The position numbers and the translations under genes are program-made. From the NCBI RefSeq assembly GCF_964204645.1, contig NC_134036.1, positions 6,833,600 to 6,897,599 of the forward strand: 64,000 nucleotides of DNA, given 5' to 3'. Each line of letters begins with the position of its first letter. Position 1 is the stretch's first letter. Source of the stretch: Tubulanus polymorphus (Eukaryota > Nemertea > Palaeonemertea > Tubulaniformes > Tubulanidae). Shown here piece after piece: positions 23,068 to 33,998 of the stretch. The notes beneath the pieces are model-generated. The model was not told the origin of the DNA. It was given only the letters and a program-made list of their open reading frames with translations, and did not search any database.

Positions 23068-23562
23068 TTTTTCTAGTTGAATTCTAGTCAAATGTAATGT
23101 AATTTAAAGTAAACAAGAATTGAATAGATTCAATGAGAATTATAATAAGTTTCTTTAACTTTAACTAAATAATACTAACTCATTCAATTCTAATGCTTTT
23201 CTTATTGAATCTATTCAAAATGTTATAGCAAATAAAAACACTAGCCAGTCTTAATTTAAAGAATTATATCATATTCTAGGTCTGAATAAAGAATATGATA
23301 TTCATCTGATAGATTTTAAATAGTACTTATGAAAATAAAATAATACCAATCCAGTGTTAAAATGTAAAATATATTGGTTGGAAATATAAATTATATTAGC
23401 TGAAAATATAAAATATATTAGTTAAAAATATGAATATGATAAATCTGTGAAGACATAGAGGATATTTCAAATAATTAAAGAAAATTATTATAATTCTCAT
23501 ATTTTCTAATATATCTTGTTAATATTAAATTTCTTTACATTTGACAAGAATTCAACTAAAAA
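23068..23562. repeat. Inverted repeat, about 26-bp arms
   Basis: TTTTTCTAGTTGAATTCTAG followed by TCAAATGT at 23068-23095 is the near reverse complement of 23537-23562 (ACATTTGACAAGAATTCAAC then TAAAAA), with about 440 bp between. It could be the ends of a small non-autonomous element. No target-site duplication was identified. The interval otherwise holds only short AT repeats, for example 3 units near 23366-23440. Confidence 0.5.
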
Positions 23563-23828
23563 TTTAATAAACAAACTAATATCGCTCTTGTCAGAAATAA
23601 AGAATAATTTTTATTCAATACGTATTTGATACGTATTTAATACATTAAAAAAGTGATGAGAGTATTTTGGATAAAAATATATATCTCTCTTATTTATTTT
23701 ATATGAATATGTCTCTCATCTATTTTTTATATGAATATGAATATGAATATGAATATGTGTCCCTTATTTCTTTTTTATATAAAAATAAATATTAATATAG
23801 CTGCAAAGTCTTAGAATCCTGTTCAACG

Positions 23829-24068
23829 GTGGATTTCGACAAAGCATTTGATAAGGCACAACATCAGCCATTACTAAACAGGCTATTAGGAATCAGTGAT
23901 CAATGATAGGTCGCTCAAATAGCTCAGAAGTTATATCTCTGAACGAAAACTTGTAGCCGAAATCAACGGAACGCCCCATCTTGGAATAAGTCAGTCTAAC
24001 TAGTGGAGTCGCGCAAGGTAGTATCCTAAGTCGTCTTCTGTTTAATGTCCTGACAAATCACATACACA
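23829..24068 (+). pseudogene. LINE reverse transcriptase fragment
   Basis: Three blocks match the order of conserved RT motifs of non-LTR retrotransposons: VDFDKAFDKAQHQPLLNRLL (canonical DFSKAFD..sH..Ll..L), LRSYISERKLVAEINGT (canonical fLs.R...v.vng), and TSGVAQGSILSRLLFNVLTN (canonical TSGVPQGSvLgPlLFn.y.ND). A TGA stop and a TAG interrupt it, frames shift between blocks, and the catalytic YADD block downstream is absent. It is a dead fragment of a jockey/CR1-like LINE; the clade is uncertain. Confidence 0.85.
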
Positions 24069-24660
24069 GTAATCCAAAATATACCAGACCGAGTAAATTT
24101 CCAAAACGACCTTAACACGCTGTTCGACCAAAAAACTTAAAGTTCTGACAAGAAAATCTTGTTCGAATGAAACAATTCTGTTTGATCGAACAATACGCTT
24201 TTTGTTTGAACCAAAACTTTTCTTCATTCAGACAAAAAAATGAGTTCAAATAAAAAGCTATGTTATTGTCGAAGTGAAGAAATTTTTGTCCCGGCAAAAA
24301 ATTTGGTTGAGCGAAAACAATTTCTTTCGAACGAATGTTTGAATGAAAACAATTCTGTTTGATTGAACGAAATAATTATTTTTTTTTCAATTTTTACAAT
24401 ACACTTGTTCGAACGAAAAACTTAATGTTCTGACAAGAAAATTCTGTTAAAATTAAAACGATTCTGTTCCATCGAACTATTGTTCGAACGAAAAACCTTT
24501 CGTTTGGACAAAAAGAAGTTTGATCAACTTTGTTCTAACAATTTTTTCAAATTGGTTTAATCGAACAGAATATTATTGGGTCGAACGGAATAAATTTTCT
24601 CTCGACGAAAGAATTTTCAAGCAAAAGGTCTTTTGAATGAAAAAAAAATTTCTTGGGCTC
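24069..24660 (+). repeat. Degenerate TTCGAACGAAAA-rich repeat field
   Basis: Many variants of TTCGAACGAAAA, AATTCTGTTTGATCGAAC and TTCTGACAAGAAAA alternate here. A segment at about 24118-24200 recurs at about 24411-24490 (TGTTCGA..AAAAAACTTAA.GTTCTGACAAGAAAA), so a unit near 295 bp built from shorter degenerate units is likely. No gene. Confidence 0.65.
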
Positions 24661-24673
24661 CGCAGTAACTTAA

Positions 24674-24988
24674 AGCCGGACGTAGGTCGGCCTTGTGACT
24701 CGATGTGATCCTCGCGTTGCATCGCAAGTTTTGGTTCGGTGCTAGTCGGTTGCGATACGATTGTCAGCGACTGTGTGCGACTAGTTTCTGCCAGTCGCAA
24801 GAGCGCGTAGGTCGGTTGTTACAGTCGTGTAGCGTCGCAGAAAGTAGAACACGTGTGAGTGGCGTTGCTGACAGTCGCATCCAGTCGCAAGGGAGTGTAG
24901 GTCGATGAGTCGTTGCGAGACAATCGTCGCTGGTTGTCGCAGTGAAAGGCGTCGCAATGAGCCGTTGCAAGGCCGGCCTACGCCCGGC
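24674..24988. mobile_element. TTAA-flanked MITE, about 315 bp
   Basis: The ends are inverted: AGCCGGACGTAGGTCGGCCT at the left against AGGCCGGCCTACGCCCGGC at the right. Each is bordered by TTAA (24670-24673 and 24989-24992), as expected for target-site duplications of piggyBac-like or other TTAA-specific transposases. The interior is GC-rich with repeated AGTCGC/GTCGCA words and no coding frame. It is non-autonomous. Confidence 0.7.
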
Positions 24989-24992
24989 TTAA

Positions 24993-25604
24993 GTCATTAG
25001 TAATTAATGAAATACCTGTTTCATTTATGATGAAAAAACTCAAATGAAAAGTCCGGCTTATGAAGCTGTCTGCTCAGGCGAAATTTTCAAAAAAACTTTC
25101 ATTTTTGGTAATAAAATTGATAATTGTGATTGATCGTTGCAAGTCAGAACCAGTTAATCACTCATTAACATGCATTTAAAAAAAAACAATATGATTCCTC
25201 CTTTACAGCGAACTTAGCTTTAACCTATTAAAGGCTACTAGCCTATGTAGGCCTATGTATATGCGTAGGCCTAACATCCGGACAGATTGGTCGTTGGCCT
25301 ATTGAATAACGACCCTCTTAAATATCGTAAATTTTCTTTTGAAGTTCAATCCAATGAGTCCGTTAATAAACGCAACAATTATACTGTGTTTGTTTGAGAC
25401 AGTTAATCTCAGTACCGGTAGGCCTAAAGGGTTAAGGTCGCGTAAAACTCGTTAAACACTTCAAGCGACACAGCGAATGATCTCCTTCCCCCACAGCGAA
25501 CGCTTATTCCGAATGTCAAGTGTGAGTCCAGCATACGGATGGAAGTGTGTTATTCTCATTCTCTTACTGAAGTGTGGAACTACATTTTCTTGCTTAATGA
25601 AAGA
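24993..25604. other. Intergenic stretch, nothing recognised
   Basis: Moderately AT-rich sequence without a supported gene. It has several AGGCCTA words near 25235-25290 and 25423-25430, a word common in some animal genomes. No repeat ends or RNA gene were identified. Confidence 0.5.
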
Positions 25605-25828
25605 GGGTGACATCGGGGATGGTGACAGTGACATCGGGGATGGTGACAGTGACATAGGGTGACATTGGAGACAGGGACATAGGGTGACAGTGACATAGGA
25701 TGACATTGGGGACAGTGACATAGAGTGACATCGGGGACAGTGACATAGGTTGACATCGGGGGCAGTGACACAGAGTGACATCGGGGATGGTGACATAGGG
25801 TGACATTGGGGACAGTGACATCTCTAGG
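25605..25828 (+). repeat. GTGACAT minisatellite
   Basis: Irregular tandem units built from GGTGACATCGGGGA, CAGTGACATAGG and GTGACATTGGGGACA repeat for about 220 bp. Both strands stay open through it because of its composition, so the resulting proline/cysteine-rich frames are not called as genes. Confidence 0.85.
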
Positions 25829-25937
25829 ATACATCTCCGGGGATATTTTTCCAGCTCCGCTTCTCTCCCCCAAAATGGTTGAGTTGCATCCAAGAAAACC
25901 ATGCAGAAATATCTAGAAAACATAGCCAGGCGTATGA

Positions 25938-26190
25938 GTTTTCAAAAGTGAAAATGTGATAATTACAAATCGCTATTAGAACTCAATTATTTATTCCAAT
26001 CGAATATATTTACATTAAAAAAGTTTTCAAAAGTGACAATGTGATAACTATAAATCGCCATTCAAGATCAATTACTTATTCCAATCTAATTTATTTACAT
26101 CGAAAAACTTTTCACGAAAATGTGATAACTGTTAATCCCTATTCAAGATCAATTATTTAATCCAATCGAATTAATTTACATTAAAAAAGG
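25938..26190 (+). repeat. Three tandem copies of an 85-bp AT-rich unit
   Basis: Units start near 25938, 26023 and 26108. Each contains GTGATAA.TA, AATC.C.ATTC, CAATTA.TTATTCCAATC and TTTACAT..AAAAA. Copies differ at scattered positions and the third is the most diverged at its start. Confidence 0.85.
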
Positions 26191-26581
26191 GAAAAAGTAT
26201 GCTAAAATGTATATTTACATTCGAGAATATTTAGAAGAAGTACTGTCATATAAAAGTAACAAATAAATGGAAGAAGAGTGATACTGGTAAATAATAATTG
26301 GCATACTAGTCAATTATTTCTTTCAATTGAAAATATCGGAGATATATAGCATCTTTAGAAAAGTATGTGTGCTAAATATTGTCATATTATGCAAATTATA
26401 CAATAATAAATTTCATATAGCCTTAGTAAGTTTCATATGGTATGAATCAGGTATAATATTATTCACAATGGGGTATAGGATAAATGGGGCGCATAAATGT
26501 AATTACAATAGTTCATGCTGGTAATGTTGTGGTAAATGCGTAATAAATTCAGGTTAACAATCCATTGAGAAATTTTCGCTG
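26191..26581. other. Downstream flank of the spliced gene, nothing recognised
   Basis: AT-rich sequence following the stop of the minus-strand gene. No AATAAA was found close downstream on the minus strand; an ATTAAA lies near 26156-26161, about 420 bp past the stop. No other gene supported. Confidence 0.4.
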
Positions 26582-27628
26582 TTAATGCTGAATGTTGATT
26601 CCAGACTTGAAAATATCGTCATATTCAGGAAGTTGCGCGGTGGCCGGATGCGATTTCATGAAGAATACTGATCTTCCAAGAATGTCAATTCGGCCGAATC
26701 CTCGTTCGGTCAACTGCTGTAATTCGCCTAAAATAAAGTGTCAGTAATTAGAAACTGAAAGTAAAAGAGGATTACGAGGCTCACCGATTATGGCAGCGTC
26801 AATGACGGGCCAAAATAACAACACAACGAAGCTATAAAATGTTTGACTAGTACTTACCATAATAATTACCTTTAACTTGTTCTGCTAGACAGCTTTTCAC
26901 AACTCTGTGAATGTTGCGTACATATGTGACAGGTCCTTGTGACGAAAGCAACGCCTTCGATATCTTTTGCGAAAATGATGACACGCGAGGCGCGTGTATT
27001 GAATCTACAGCATTGTGCTCTTCCACTGGCTGTAAATCAAAATGGAAAAACTATTTTAGTTTACCGGTAGTTATTATAATTTGTGTGGACAATGCACTTT
27101 TTCGACCCCATTGAGCAGTAAATTGTTTCTCAATGGTTAGCACCAATGCATTTTTCTGGATGCATCGTTCAGTTACATAACTAATTGTGAAAAAATGTGT
27201 TTTGGTTTAAGCCCAACGGTCATTGATAATAATACGTGATGAAATTAATTTGATTTGGGGAAATACATACCTCGAGAAATATAGCTTTCTGGTGCTGCAT
27301 TGTTCTGAAAAGCGTTTTCGCAGCTTGCATTTGTTGCATTGGGATAATTTCTGAAATGATTAATGCATTTTCGGATCTCCTTATGGTGTGCATCATCGCC
27401 CCAACGAATATATGCAGTAACGCAGCAAGCCAAAATATGTGCGTCGCATCCGTTGACGATGCCATGTATATATCGCCGTTCTGTTCTTTGTTTTCTTCTG
27501 AAATATGAAAATAAACGTTAAAATGAACGCATAGTCTTACGATTAAAGACCATTGGTGAAACCATGGATTCAGCAACTTGCCAATATTTTCGTGGTATCT
27601 GCGTTGAAGGTAATCGATGTTTTCTTTC
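26582..27628 (-). CDS. 3' exons of a spliced gene, function unknown
   Basis: Three minus-strand exons join in phase. Exon a, 27628-27271, has acceptor AAATTTAG and donor CTCGAG|GTATGT. Exon b, 27029-26858, has acceptor TTTTGATTTACAG and donor TTATG|GTAAGT. Exon c, 26727-26582, has acceptor TTTATTTTAG and ends in TAA. Introns are 241 and 130 bp; phases are 0 and 1 and match at both junctions. A 43-bp GT-AG stretch (27540-27498) could be a further intron with a different upstream frame. Translation gives about 224 residues, or 170 from the first in-frame ATG (27465). It has hydrophobic helical segments near SLIVRLCVHF and FWLAALLHIFVGAMM, then ISEIIPMQQMQAAKTLF, and a C-terminus with ERGFGRIDILGRSVFFMK that could be a small winged-helix fold. 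The helical pattern faintly recalls C-terminal parts of DUF3987-type proteins; this is a guess. Upstream exons are missing: the long-TIR element begins 45 bp before the first acceptor. Probably a truncated host gene or transposon-borne gene. Confidence 0.65.
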
Positions 27629-27673
27629 CTAAATTTCGTTAAACAAATTCTCACTTTTAACGCAGTCTCAAAT

Positions 27674-28267
27674 GTTTTGTGACTTTCTCAAAATGTATCA
27701 AAAATTTAACTAATTTTTAGTTCATAAGTCCTCAAATATTCATAAATGAACAGTTAAAAATTGTTGAAACATGTCGACTCTGCTGTAAAATCAACCTATT
27801 AACAGTCCGGAATTTGGGATAATATTGGGCTTTAGAGGACATAATGCCCCCGAGGTCTTCACATTTACAGAAAAGATTACGTAAGTGATTCATGCGCAGC
27901 TCGCGATAGGCGCACAATAGAAATCTGAGCCGCGCTTTCTTTGAGCGTCACCAATTAAGAGGACCGCTATTGTGAAAATTGACTGCGGGAGGAATATTCC
28001 TCCCAATGTCAATCGATGGAAACTTGACCATGGGGTCCGATATTCAAAGAATTGACTTTGGGAGGAATATTCCTCCCAAGGTCAAACGAAGAGAATTTGA
28101 CCTTCAGGTCTGATATTCAAAGTATCGACTTCGGGAGGAATGTTCCTCCGAATGTCAAACGAAGGAAACTGGACCTGGTCTGTTATTCGAAATATAGACT
28201 TTGGGATGAATGTTCTTCCAAACGACTAAACGCTAAAACCTGAGCTTTTAGAATGATAGGTGTATCT
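27674..28267 (+). repeat. Left TIR with palindrome array
   Basis: The outer about 310 bp is unique sequence. The inner part has four units of about 73 bp, each built as TTGACTTT, then GGGAGGAATATTCCTCCC, then GTCAAACGAAG.GAA, TTGACC, and GATATTCAAAG. The 18-bp palindrome is perfect at 27987-28004 and 28060-28077 and decayed at 28133 and 28203. Confidence 0.85.
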
Positions 28268-28769
28268 ATTAATTATATTGGTGTAATAATTGTTTTAATA
28301 AGTAGTATACTATAGTGACGACACCAGACATATTTAGGCAATTTGAGTGATAATGTACACGGTATTTGAGGGTCTGCGACGAATGATTTATAGAAAGTTG
28401 AATAGCTGTAGTGCAGGTTCTAATAATAAGGCTTATATAGTCTTCACATCGCAATCAGTTGTTAGAATGCATCTTCCTGTTTCTTTACTTGATCTTGAGT
28501 CTTGATCTTGACTAGTTTAATTTTTTCTTCATTGATTGACGCTGGGAGGTCTAGATCAAATTATACTGTTAATCAAATCAATTATTTTTCAACTGCAAAT
28601 TCACACTTGATATTGATATTAACAATCAATATTACTCATTTCATTTTATAGCGCACTGCTGCAAATTGTTATCAGTGTGCTTTGCATGAGTATAAAATTA
28701 ACACAAGCTGAAAGAATCGAAATTTAAATACGTGGATGATAAAAATCAAGTTAAAAGGTGTAGGGACGG
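28268..28769. other. Interior of long-TIR element, nothing recognised
   Basis: AT-rich; contains a TCTTGATCTTGA short duplication near 28490-28510. No gene or RNA was supported. Confidence 0.4.
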
Positions 28770-29440
28770 AGAGATCTGGCGAAAAAAAAAACAGTAATGG
28801 GTGCAAAATGGACCCGTGCCTAATCGCCCGACCAAAAACGACGGACCAGACCTGAGTCAAATTAAGCGTGTTGATTTAAACTGGTTCTGGAAGTCATTCA
28901 CTTTGCTTGGTTTAAGTATGGACTCGTTTTAGATTCCATGGTTTAAGCATTGTTTAGTAACGAATGAATGGGTTTGAATTTGAATGTGAAATGAATTTGA
29001 ACATGAAAATCTGCGCGCTCTTTGGTAAGCCATGCGTAAAATTTAAGTCAGACCTGATTCGAGCCAATTTAGCCCCGACAAATCGTCTCTATAGCCGCGA
29101 TCACACGTGTATTTTTTTTAGGCCAGGGCCAAATTTGGGCCGGACCAACTGTTCACACGGGTGCCAATGTGCCCGAGCCTGTTTGGCCCGGGCCAAATTT
29201 GGCCCGACCAAAAACGTCGGACCAGGCCCGAGCACCAGACAAATGACTGCGTTTGAATTGCAACTAGCACCGTAAATGATCCACTTCGCTTTGTTTGAGC
29301 ATTGTTTAGTATCGAGTGAATGGTTTGCGTGTGAACGCACTCTCTAATTACCAAATTTGGCCCGAGCCTGATCGGTGCTAATTTGGCCCGGGCCAAATCG
29401 TCTCCGTGTGATCGCGGCTTATGTGGGTCATGATTGTTGA
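28770..29440. mobile_element. Diverged MITE copy interrupted by a younger copy
   Basis: Sequence at about 28820-29090 (CGCCCGACCAAAAACGACGG, later GCATTGTTTAGTA.CGA.TGAATGG, then GCCAATTTAGCCC..ACAAATCGTCTC) parallels the intact MITE at 29093-29419 in the same order, but is more diverged. The younger copy sits exactly inside the terminal part of this older one, after AAATCGTCTC. Confidence 0.5.
29093..29419. mobile_element. 327-bp MITE with AGCCGCGATCACACG ends
   Basis: The perfect 15-bp inverted ends AGCCGCGATCACACG and CGTGTGATCGCGGCT are each bordered by TAT (29090-29092 and 29420-29422), a likely 3-bp target-site duplication. The interior has several copies of GGCCCGGGCCAAATTTGGCC-like palindromes. 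No coding capacity. A 3-bp duplication would fit PIF/Harbinger-type mobilisation, but that is inference. Confidence 0.7.
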
Positions 29441-30344
29441 GAGAAATCTTTCCCTTTATGTTTGCAAATTAGCCATTGTCCTAGTTTTAACTTCTGATTT
29501 GTACCCTGTATAGGGTTTATATATCTGTTTGTACTTTTTCATAGAAATACGACAGATATCAAATGGAATCTTTGATTTAAGACACTGTAAACCGGTCCAC
29601 ACTAATATGTCTATCCATCCGACCTACGAGCGATCATCTCATTAATGTGATAATTGCTCGTAAATCCGACAGCTACGTTTTACAACTAGAAATATATTAG
29701 ATCAGATTCCTAATAATAAAATCATTACTATTAAGAATATGTTATTGATTATGGATAAATTCAAAAAGAATTGACAAAATATATTGCTTTGAATGGCCTT
29801 TAGATATTGGATAGGGCGATTTTGAATTATTTTTGGGGAATTTTATCGAGAAGCTCAAACTCCCTAAGGCGATAAATTCTTTAAGGCAGATCTTTCCCGA
29901 TTATGATCCCACCATATGAATTGTTCACGAAACTTTTATGTATAAACACCTCACAATTAACGTAATGAATCAGTGACGTCCGGTTCCAATGTTTGCTCTA
30001 TGGATTTCAAAATAAAAGAAAAATCTACGTTTAAACGTGATATCTGTTTCATTACTCGTGATATATCGGGGAATCTCTGCAATAAAATTGGACGATTTCA
30101 AAAATATTACAAAATGACCAAATTGCGATTCTTAGTGATTTTTGCTAACAGTATTGATTCTAGCGTATACGCGGATTTGTGTGATATGTAAAAAGTAACG
30201 TAGCGAATAATCAAAGTATCTACTGTAGCTAGATATGACAATTAAAAATCCCCCAGAATATCTCCTTCAAAATACCTTCATCCGTTCAAAAAAGATCACC
30301 TGGTAAAGATTTCCTATATAGAAATCTAAAAAATCTAAACCCTG

Positions 30345-30921
30345 GGTAAAAATCCCCCAAATATTCATACTTGGTGATTGTCAAGAACATGTCAAAGCAC
30401 GATGTTTCTCGAATTTGCAATGAGACTGAAATATGTTTGAACTTTTAAATGAAATCTTTCGTTGCGATAAATTCTTACGAATAAAATAAATTGTAAGAAT
30501 TAATAAGAGTAATAAACTTTTATTTGTAATATCTTAAGATTCGAACTGGAATTTTTTTTGAATTTCAGCTGTGCGATGCCAAGAATTATTAGAAATAACG
30601 TACTTTTGATATTAAATATTTTAGATTCAAGCTAGTGTAATATATTTGAAATGCGCGATGAACCCCTTTACTAAGCTGTGCAATAACTGCATGTATATGT
30701 ACTAATTTAGTATCAATGAAACGTTAATTTGTAGTATGTTTTAATTTAAATAGCATAGTTTGTATGGGCATATTGATATCCTTACGGTGTTCGACAGTAA
30801 AATATGAATAAATTGGATATACGTATCAATAATACGAATTAATTGACCTTAAGATTGTATCTGCTTATAATCCCTTTAAAGGGAGGGGATTACCTAATTT
30901 GAAGAATTGGGGATTTTTACC
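30345..30921. repeat. Inverted GGTAAAAATCCCC motifs
   Basis: GGTAAAAATCCCCC at 30345 faces GGGGATTTTTACC at 30909-30921, about 577 bp in all. A third copy, CCCCGGTAAAAATCCCC, lies near 31904-31920, and weaker copies lie at 30243 (TTAAAAATCCCCC) and 30925. They may be ends of one or two small non-autonomous elements. No gene inside. Confidence 0.5.
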
Positions 30922-31196
30922 GAGGGGATTTTTGCTCGCTTACTTAGATGTTTTGAACTATTGACTTAGTTATTTTATTAAGTTTAAGTTAATCACTAGT
31001 AAGTTTATTCATTGACCACTTGCATGATAGTTCTTGATATATTCATGATATGCAATGAAATGAAATGTAAGTTCATCACATTTCTGAACTCATTAATACC
31101 GATTTTAATTGTGTTAAGCCCCATGAAAAATATGTCATGTCATTATATTGAAAGCTTTATGTTTTATTAACATTGGTAGTAGTTCTCATAAATTTT

Positions 31197-31305
31197 CCTT
31201 GGCCTTTTTTTCCGTGGCCATTTTTTCCTAGACAAATTACCTTGGCCATTTTTTCCTTGGCCATTCTTTCCTGGCCATTTTTCCTTGGCCATTTTTCCAA
31301 CATTC
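31197..31305 (+). repeat. CCTTGGCCATTTTT tandem repeat
   Basis: Six or seven imperfect copies of a unit of about 15-20 bp, TTGGCCATTTTTTCC, occur in about 110 bp. Confidence 0.85.
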
Positions 31306-33998
31306 TGGGATTTTTTACAACTAACCCTTAGCAATGCACTGTAATGAACAATTTACTTTGTTTTGCTAAATTAACTACTTGTAATCAATTCACTATAGAA
31401 CTGTGGTCGATCCTAACAAAGAGTCCGACGTGCTATTCTAAACTTCAGTGGACAAAAATCTCTTTCTAAAAATTACATTGCTAAGATATTCTTAGTCTTC
31501 ATCTTTCAGCATGAACTCTAGGCCTGGATATATTTCGGATTCATTAAATGGTATCATGTGTGTGTAGAACGTTTGGGCGAAGGTATTATCCCCCTGGATC
31601 ACGCGTAAAACAAACAGAAAACATATTTTCATACATAGGTCATCGCATTATAGAAATTGAACTGTTGACAAGTTGTATTAAATCTCTATAGATGAAACAC
31701 TTTTAAGGAAAATGCATTATGTTTGTTGTTTCTATATAACTACTATCGACTTGCGCCTCGGGCTTAGTCAACTCGCCATCTTCATGATTGAAATATTTGA
31801 TTAGGCAATCCTATCAAAAGTGGCGTAAATTCATACAAGCGAATAATTTGTTGTTTCCAAAGGTTTTTGTTACCGGCTCGTCTACACGGTAATGGTCGAA
31901 ATTCCCCGGTAAAAATCCCCTAAGAATACCAATTAAAGAGCTTATGATTTGCTGCCGCTGGTATGTTTTCGTTTGTATTGCAAAATTAAGTCCAAAATAA
32001 CTGGAATCGTTTTAAAGGATTTCTGTGAAAATTTTCAATTTTTCCCCGCACGTCAACAAGTGCCTTTCAAATCAAGATCGATTCCTCATGCGTAAAAACG
32101 ATTGAAGCAATTTTTGCAGTTTTATTTATTTATGGTTTGATACGTCAAGATTTCAGTAAAAAGGGCAACATCATCGTTTATGTTAGCGAAGCTTGGTATA
32201 CATGCAAGCTGACAATAACAAGCCACTGAATTTTATCTGGTTAGGCTTTGTATAGCTCATTATCTATAGAAAGTCAGTGATTAAGTCCTAAGTAAATATT
32301 GCTCAATTAAAGAGAATTCATTGTACAAGCCTATGAGGCACCCGTAAATCAAAAATGTATTTCACGGATTTTGCTGTGCGATGCGATAAATTATTGAAAC
32401 TTTTTATTTGAAATATCTTTGAAATACTATTGAAATTTGAAATATTATTTTACCAGTGCGATAACTTTTAGTATTAGTTTAGTACTAATGAAGTATTTCA
32501 ATCTTTGGATAAACGTTGGAAAAATGGCAAGGGGAAAATTGCCGCTAAATAAACATTAGAATTTGCAAGTTTTGTAATAACTTTGAATTGTTAAATTTTA
32601 CTGGACATTGGTGTATGCTGAATATCACGAACAACGAAACATATATCTCATAAAAACGTTGATTGTTTTTTTCAACTTTCATCATTTCAATAACAATCAA
32701 TCGATTTTTAAGTCGATTTAATTACCAGGATAGCGACTACATGCGTTTGTGCTTTTAATCAACTAGTTTCCGAATCCGTGGTATGTCAATCAAATAATAA
32801 TTTTTAAGTCGAGAAAAAGTAAGATGCATTATATCAACTAATTTCAATGTAAAGACTATAATGCTTCCTATATGAATCAATACTAAAGCATTCATACCGC
32901 AGGCCACTTAATCTTAAGCTTGATTGTGAGAGGTGTTTAAACATAATGGTCACATGAGTAATTAAATGGTTGTGTCACAAAGGGAGAAATCTGCCTTAGA
33001 CATAACATCCCGATATCTGGAGTTCTGGGCTTAGTAACGCATGTTTAGAATGAATTTTATCCAATATTTTTGTAACATAATGTTTTCTCTCTGCAAATTC
33101 CTGACGTTTTCTGGGTGCTAACGTTCAGTGGCTAGTAGGCTGGATTGTATTTTCCCTTATTTCATAGATCTCCATGCATATAAACTTGAACTGAACTGAA
33201 TGGGAACTGAGTTCGGTTAGGAGTAAAAACCTCCTTATCAACTCCTATTTCTGAATTGTATATAAAGGAGTGAAGAAAGAAACAAACCCTCATACCGAAT
33301 ACACTTTTACGTATAAATGAGAATAATGTTCACTAGGACAATGGCTAATTTGCGACCGTAAATGAAAGAAATACGACTCGAATAATTTTTTTTATCATGC
33401 GTGACACGCGAATCTCCTATTAACGCTACGAATGAGAGAAGAATCCACACGAATGAAATGTATCAACTTCATAATGATCTTTGATCTTTAATCCTTGAAT
33501 GACCATTCTTAATTAACACAAAACACTTAATATAAATGATTTGTATCGATTACTATAGAATTTCCATTTAAAGAATGCATTTATCAAATTACGTCCATTG
33601 ACTCCGAAAATGAACCTTTAAACCCGTAAATTAGCTAAACTCGTGCCGTATTAAGCTATTTAGATTTATCGCAGTCTAGTGAAAATTTGTAAGCAGTCCT
33701 AATATATTCCCTGTATAATCAAAACTTAATTTCTATGTTATGCACGTGTTTTAATTACGATTTCCCCTCTACATGTTTATCGGGAAGGGCCTGATTACAA
33801 TCTGATTACAGTTGATTGTCAACAAAGTTATAGTAATTTACTGTTAGACAAAGAAAATACTAAATCTATTTAGTTTTCTAAAATTGTATGTAGGCCTATG
33901 TCTCATACCGTCTCATTACCTCGAACAATGTGTATCGTATCACTCGAAATTCATAAATCTACCGGCTTTATGGCTTTAAAAAAACTAATTACACCCAA
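31306..33998. other. Interior of long-TIR element, nothing recognised
   Basis: About 2.7 kb of AT-rich sequence without a supported gene. It includes the third GGTAAAAATCCCC copy near 31904, and a segment near 32370-32510 (GCTGTGCGATGC...AAATTATT..AA, TTAGTACTAATGAA) that weakly resembles about 30565-30725. Confidence 0.4.

Larger units (their letters stand above)
21527..23815 (+). other. AT-rich cassette of small ORFs, origin unknown
   Basis: Base composition changes sharply at about 21526, where the integrase frame breaks. The next 2.3 kb is very AT-rich and carries at least four short plus-strand ORFs in about 1.2 kb, then about 1 kb with no gene but several short repeats. GTGTGAGT occurs twice at the left junction (21537-21555). 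Dense ORFs, an overlap and a basic micro-ORF resemble a compact viral or virus-like mobile element (polinton-like, virophage or large DNA virus), but no capsid, polymerase, ATPase or integrase was seen, so this is inference. Alternatives are an intracellular symbiont or organelle fragment. Confidence 0.5.

Noticed and set aside
24674-24988. Shared origin of the MITE's GTAGGTCGG words and the satellite's GTAGGTCGG box
   Set aside because: Only 9-10 bp match, with no extended alignment; likely chance in GC-rich sequence.
25461-25923. Open minus-strand frames with CHCP-type repeats
   Set aside because: These are translations of the GTGACAT minisatellite in three frames at once, not a gene.
29101-29396. 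Frames of about 80-100 codons around 29.1-29.4 kb
   Set aside because: They fall in the palindrome-rich MITE and are compositional.
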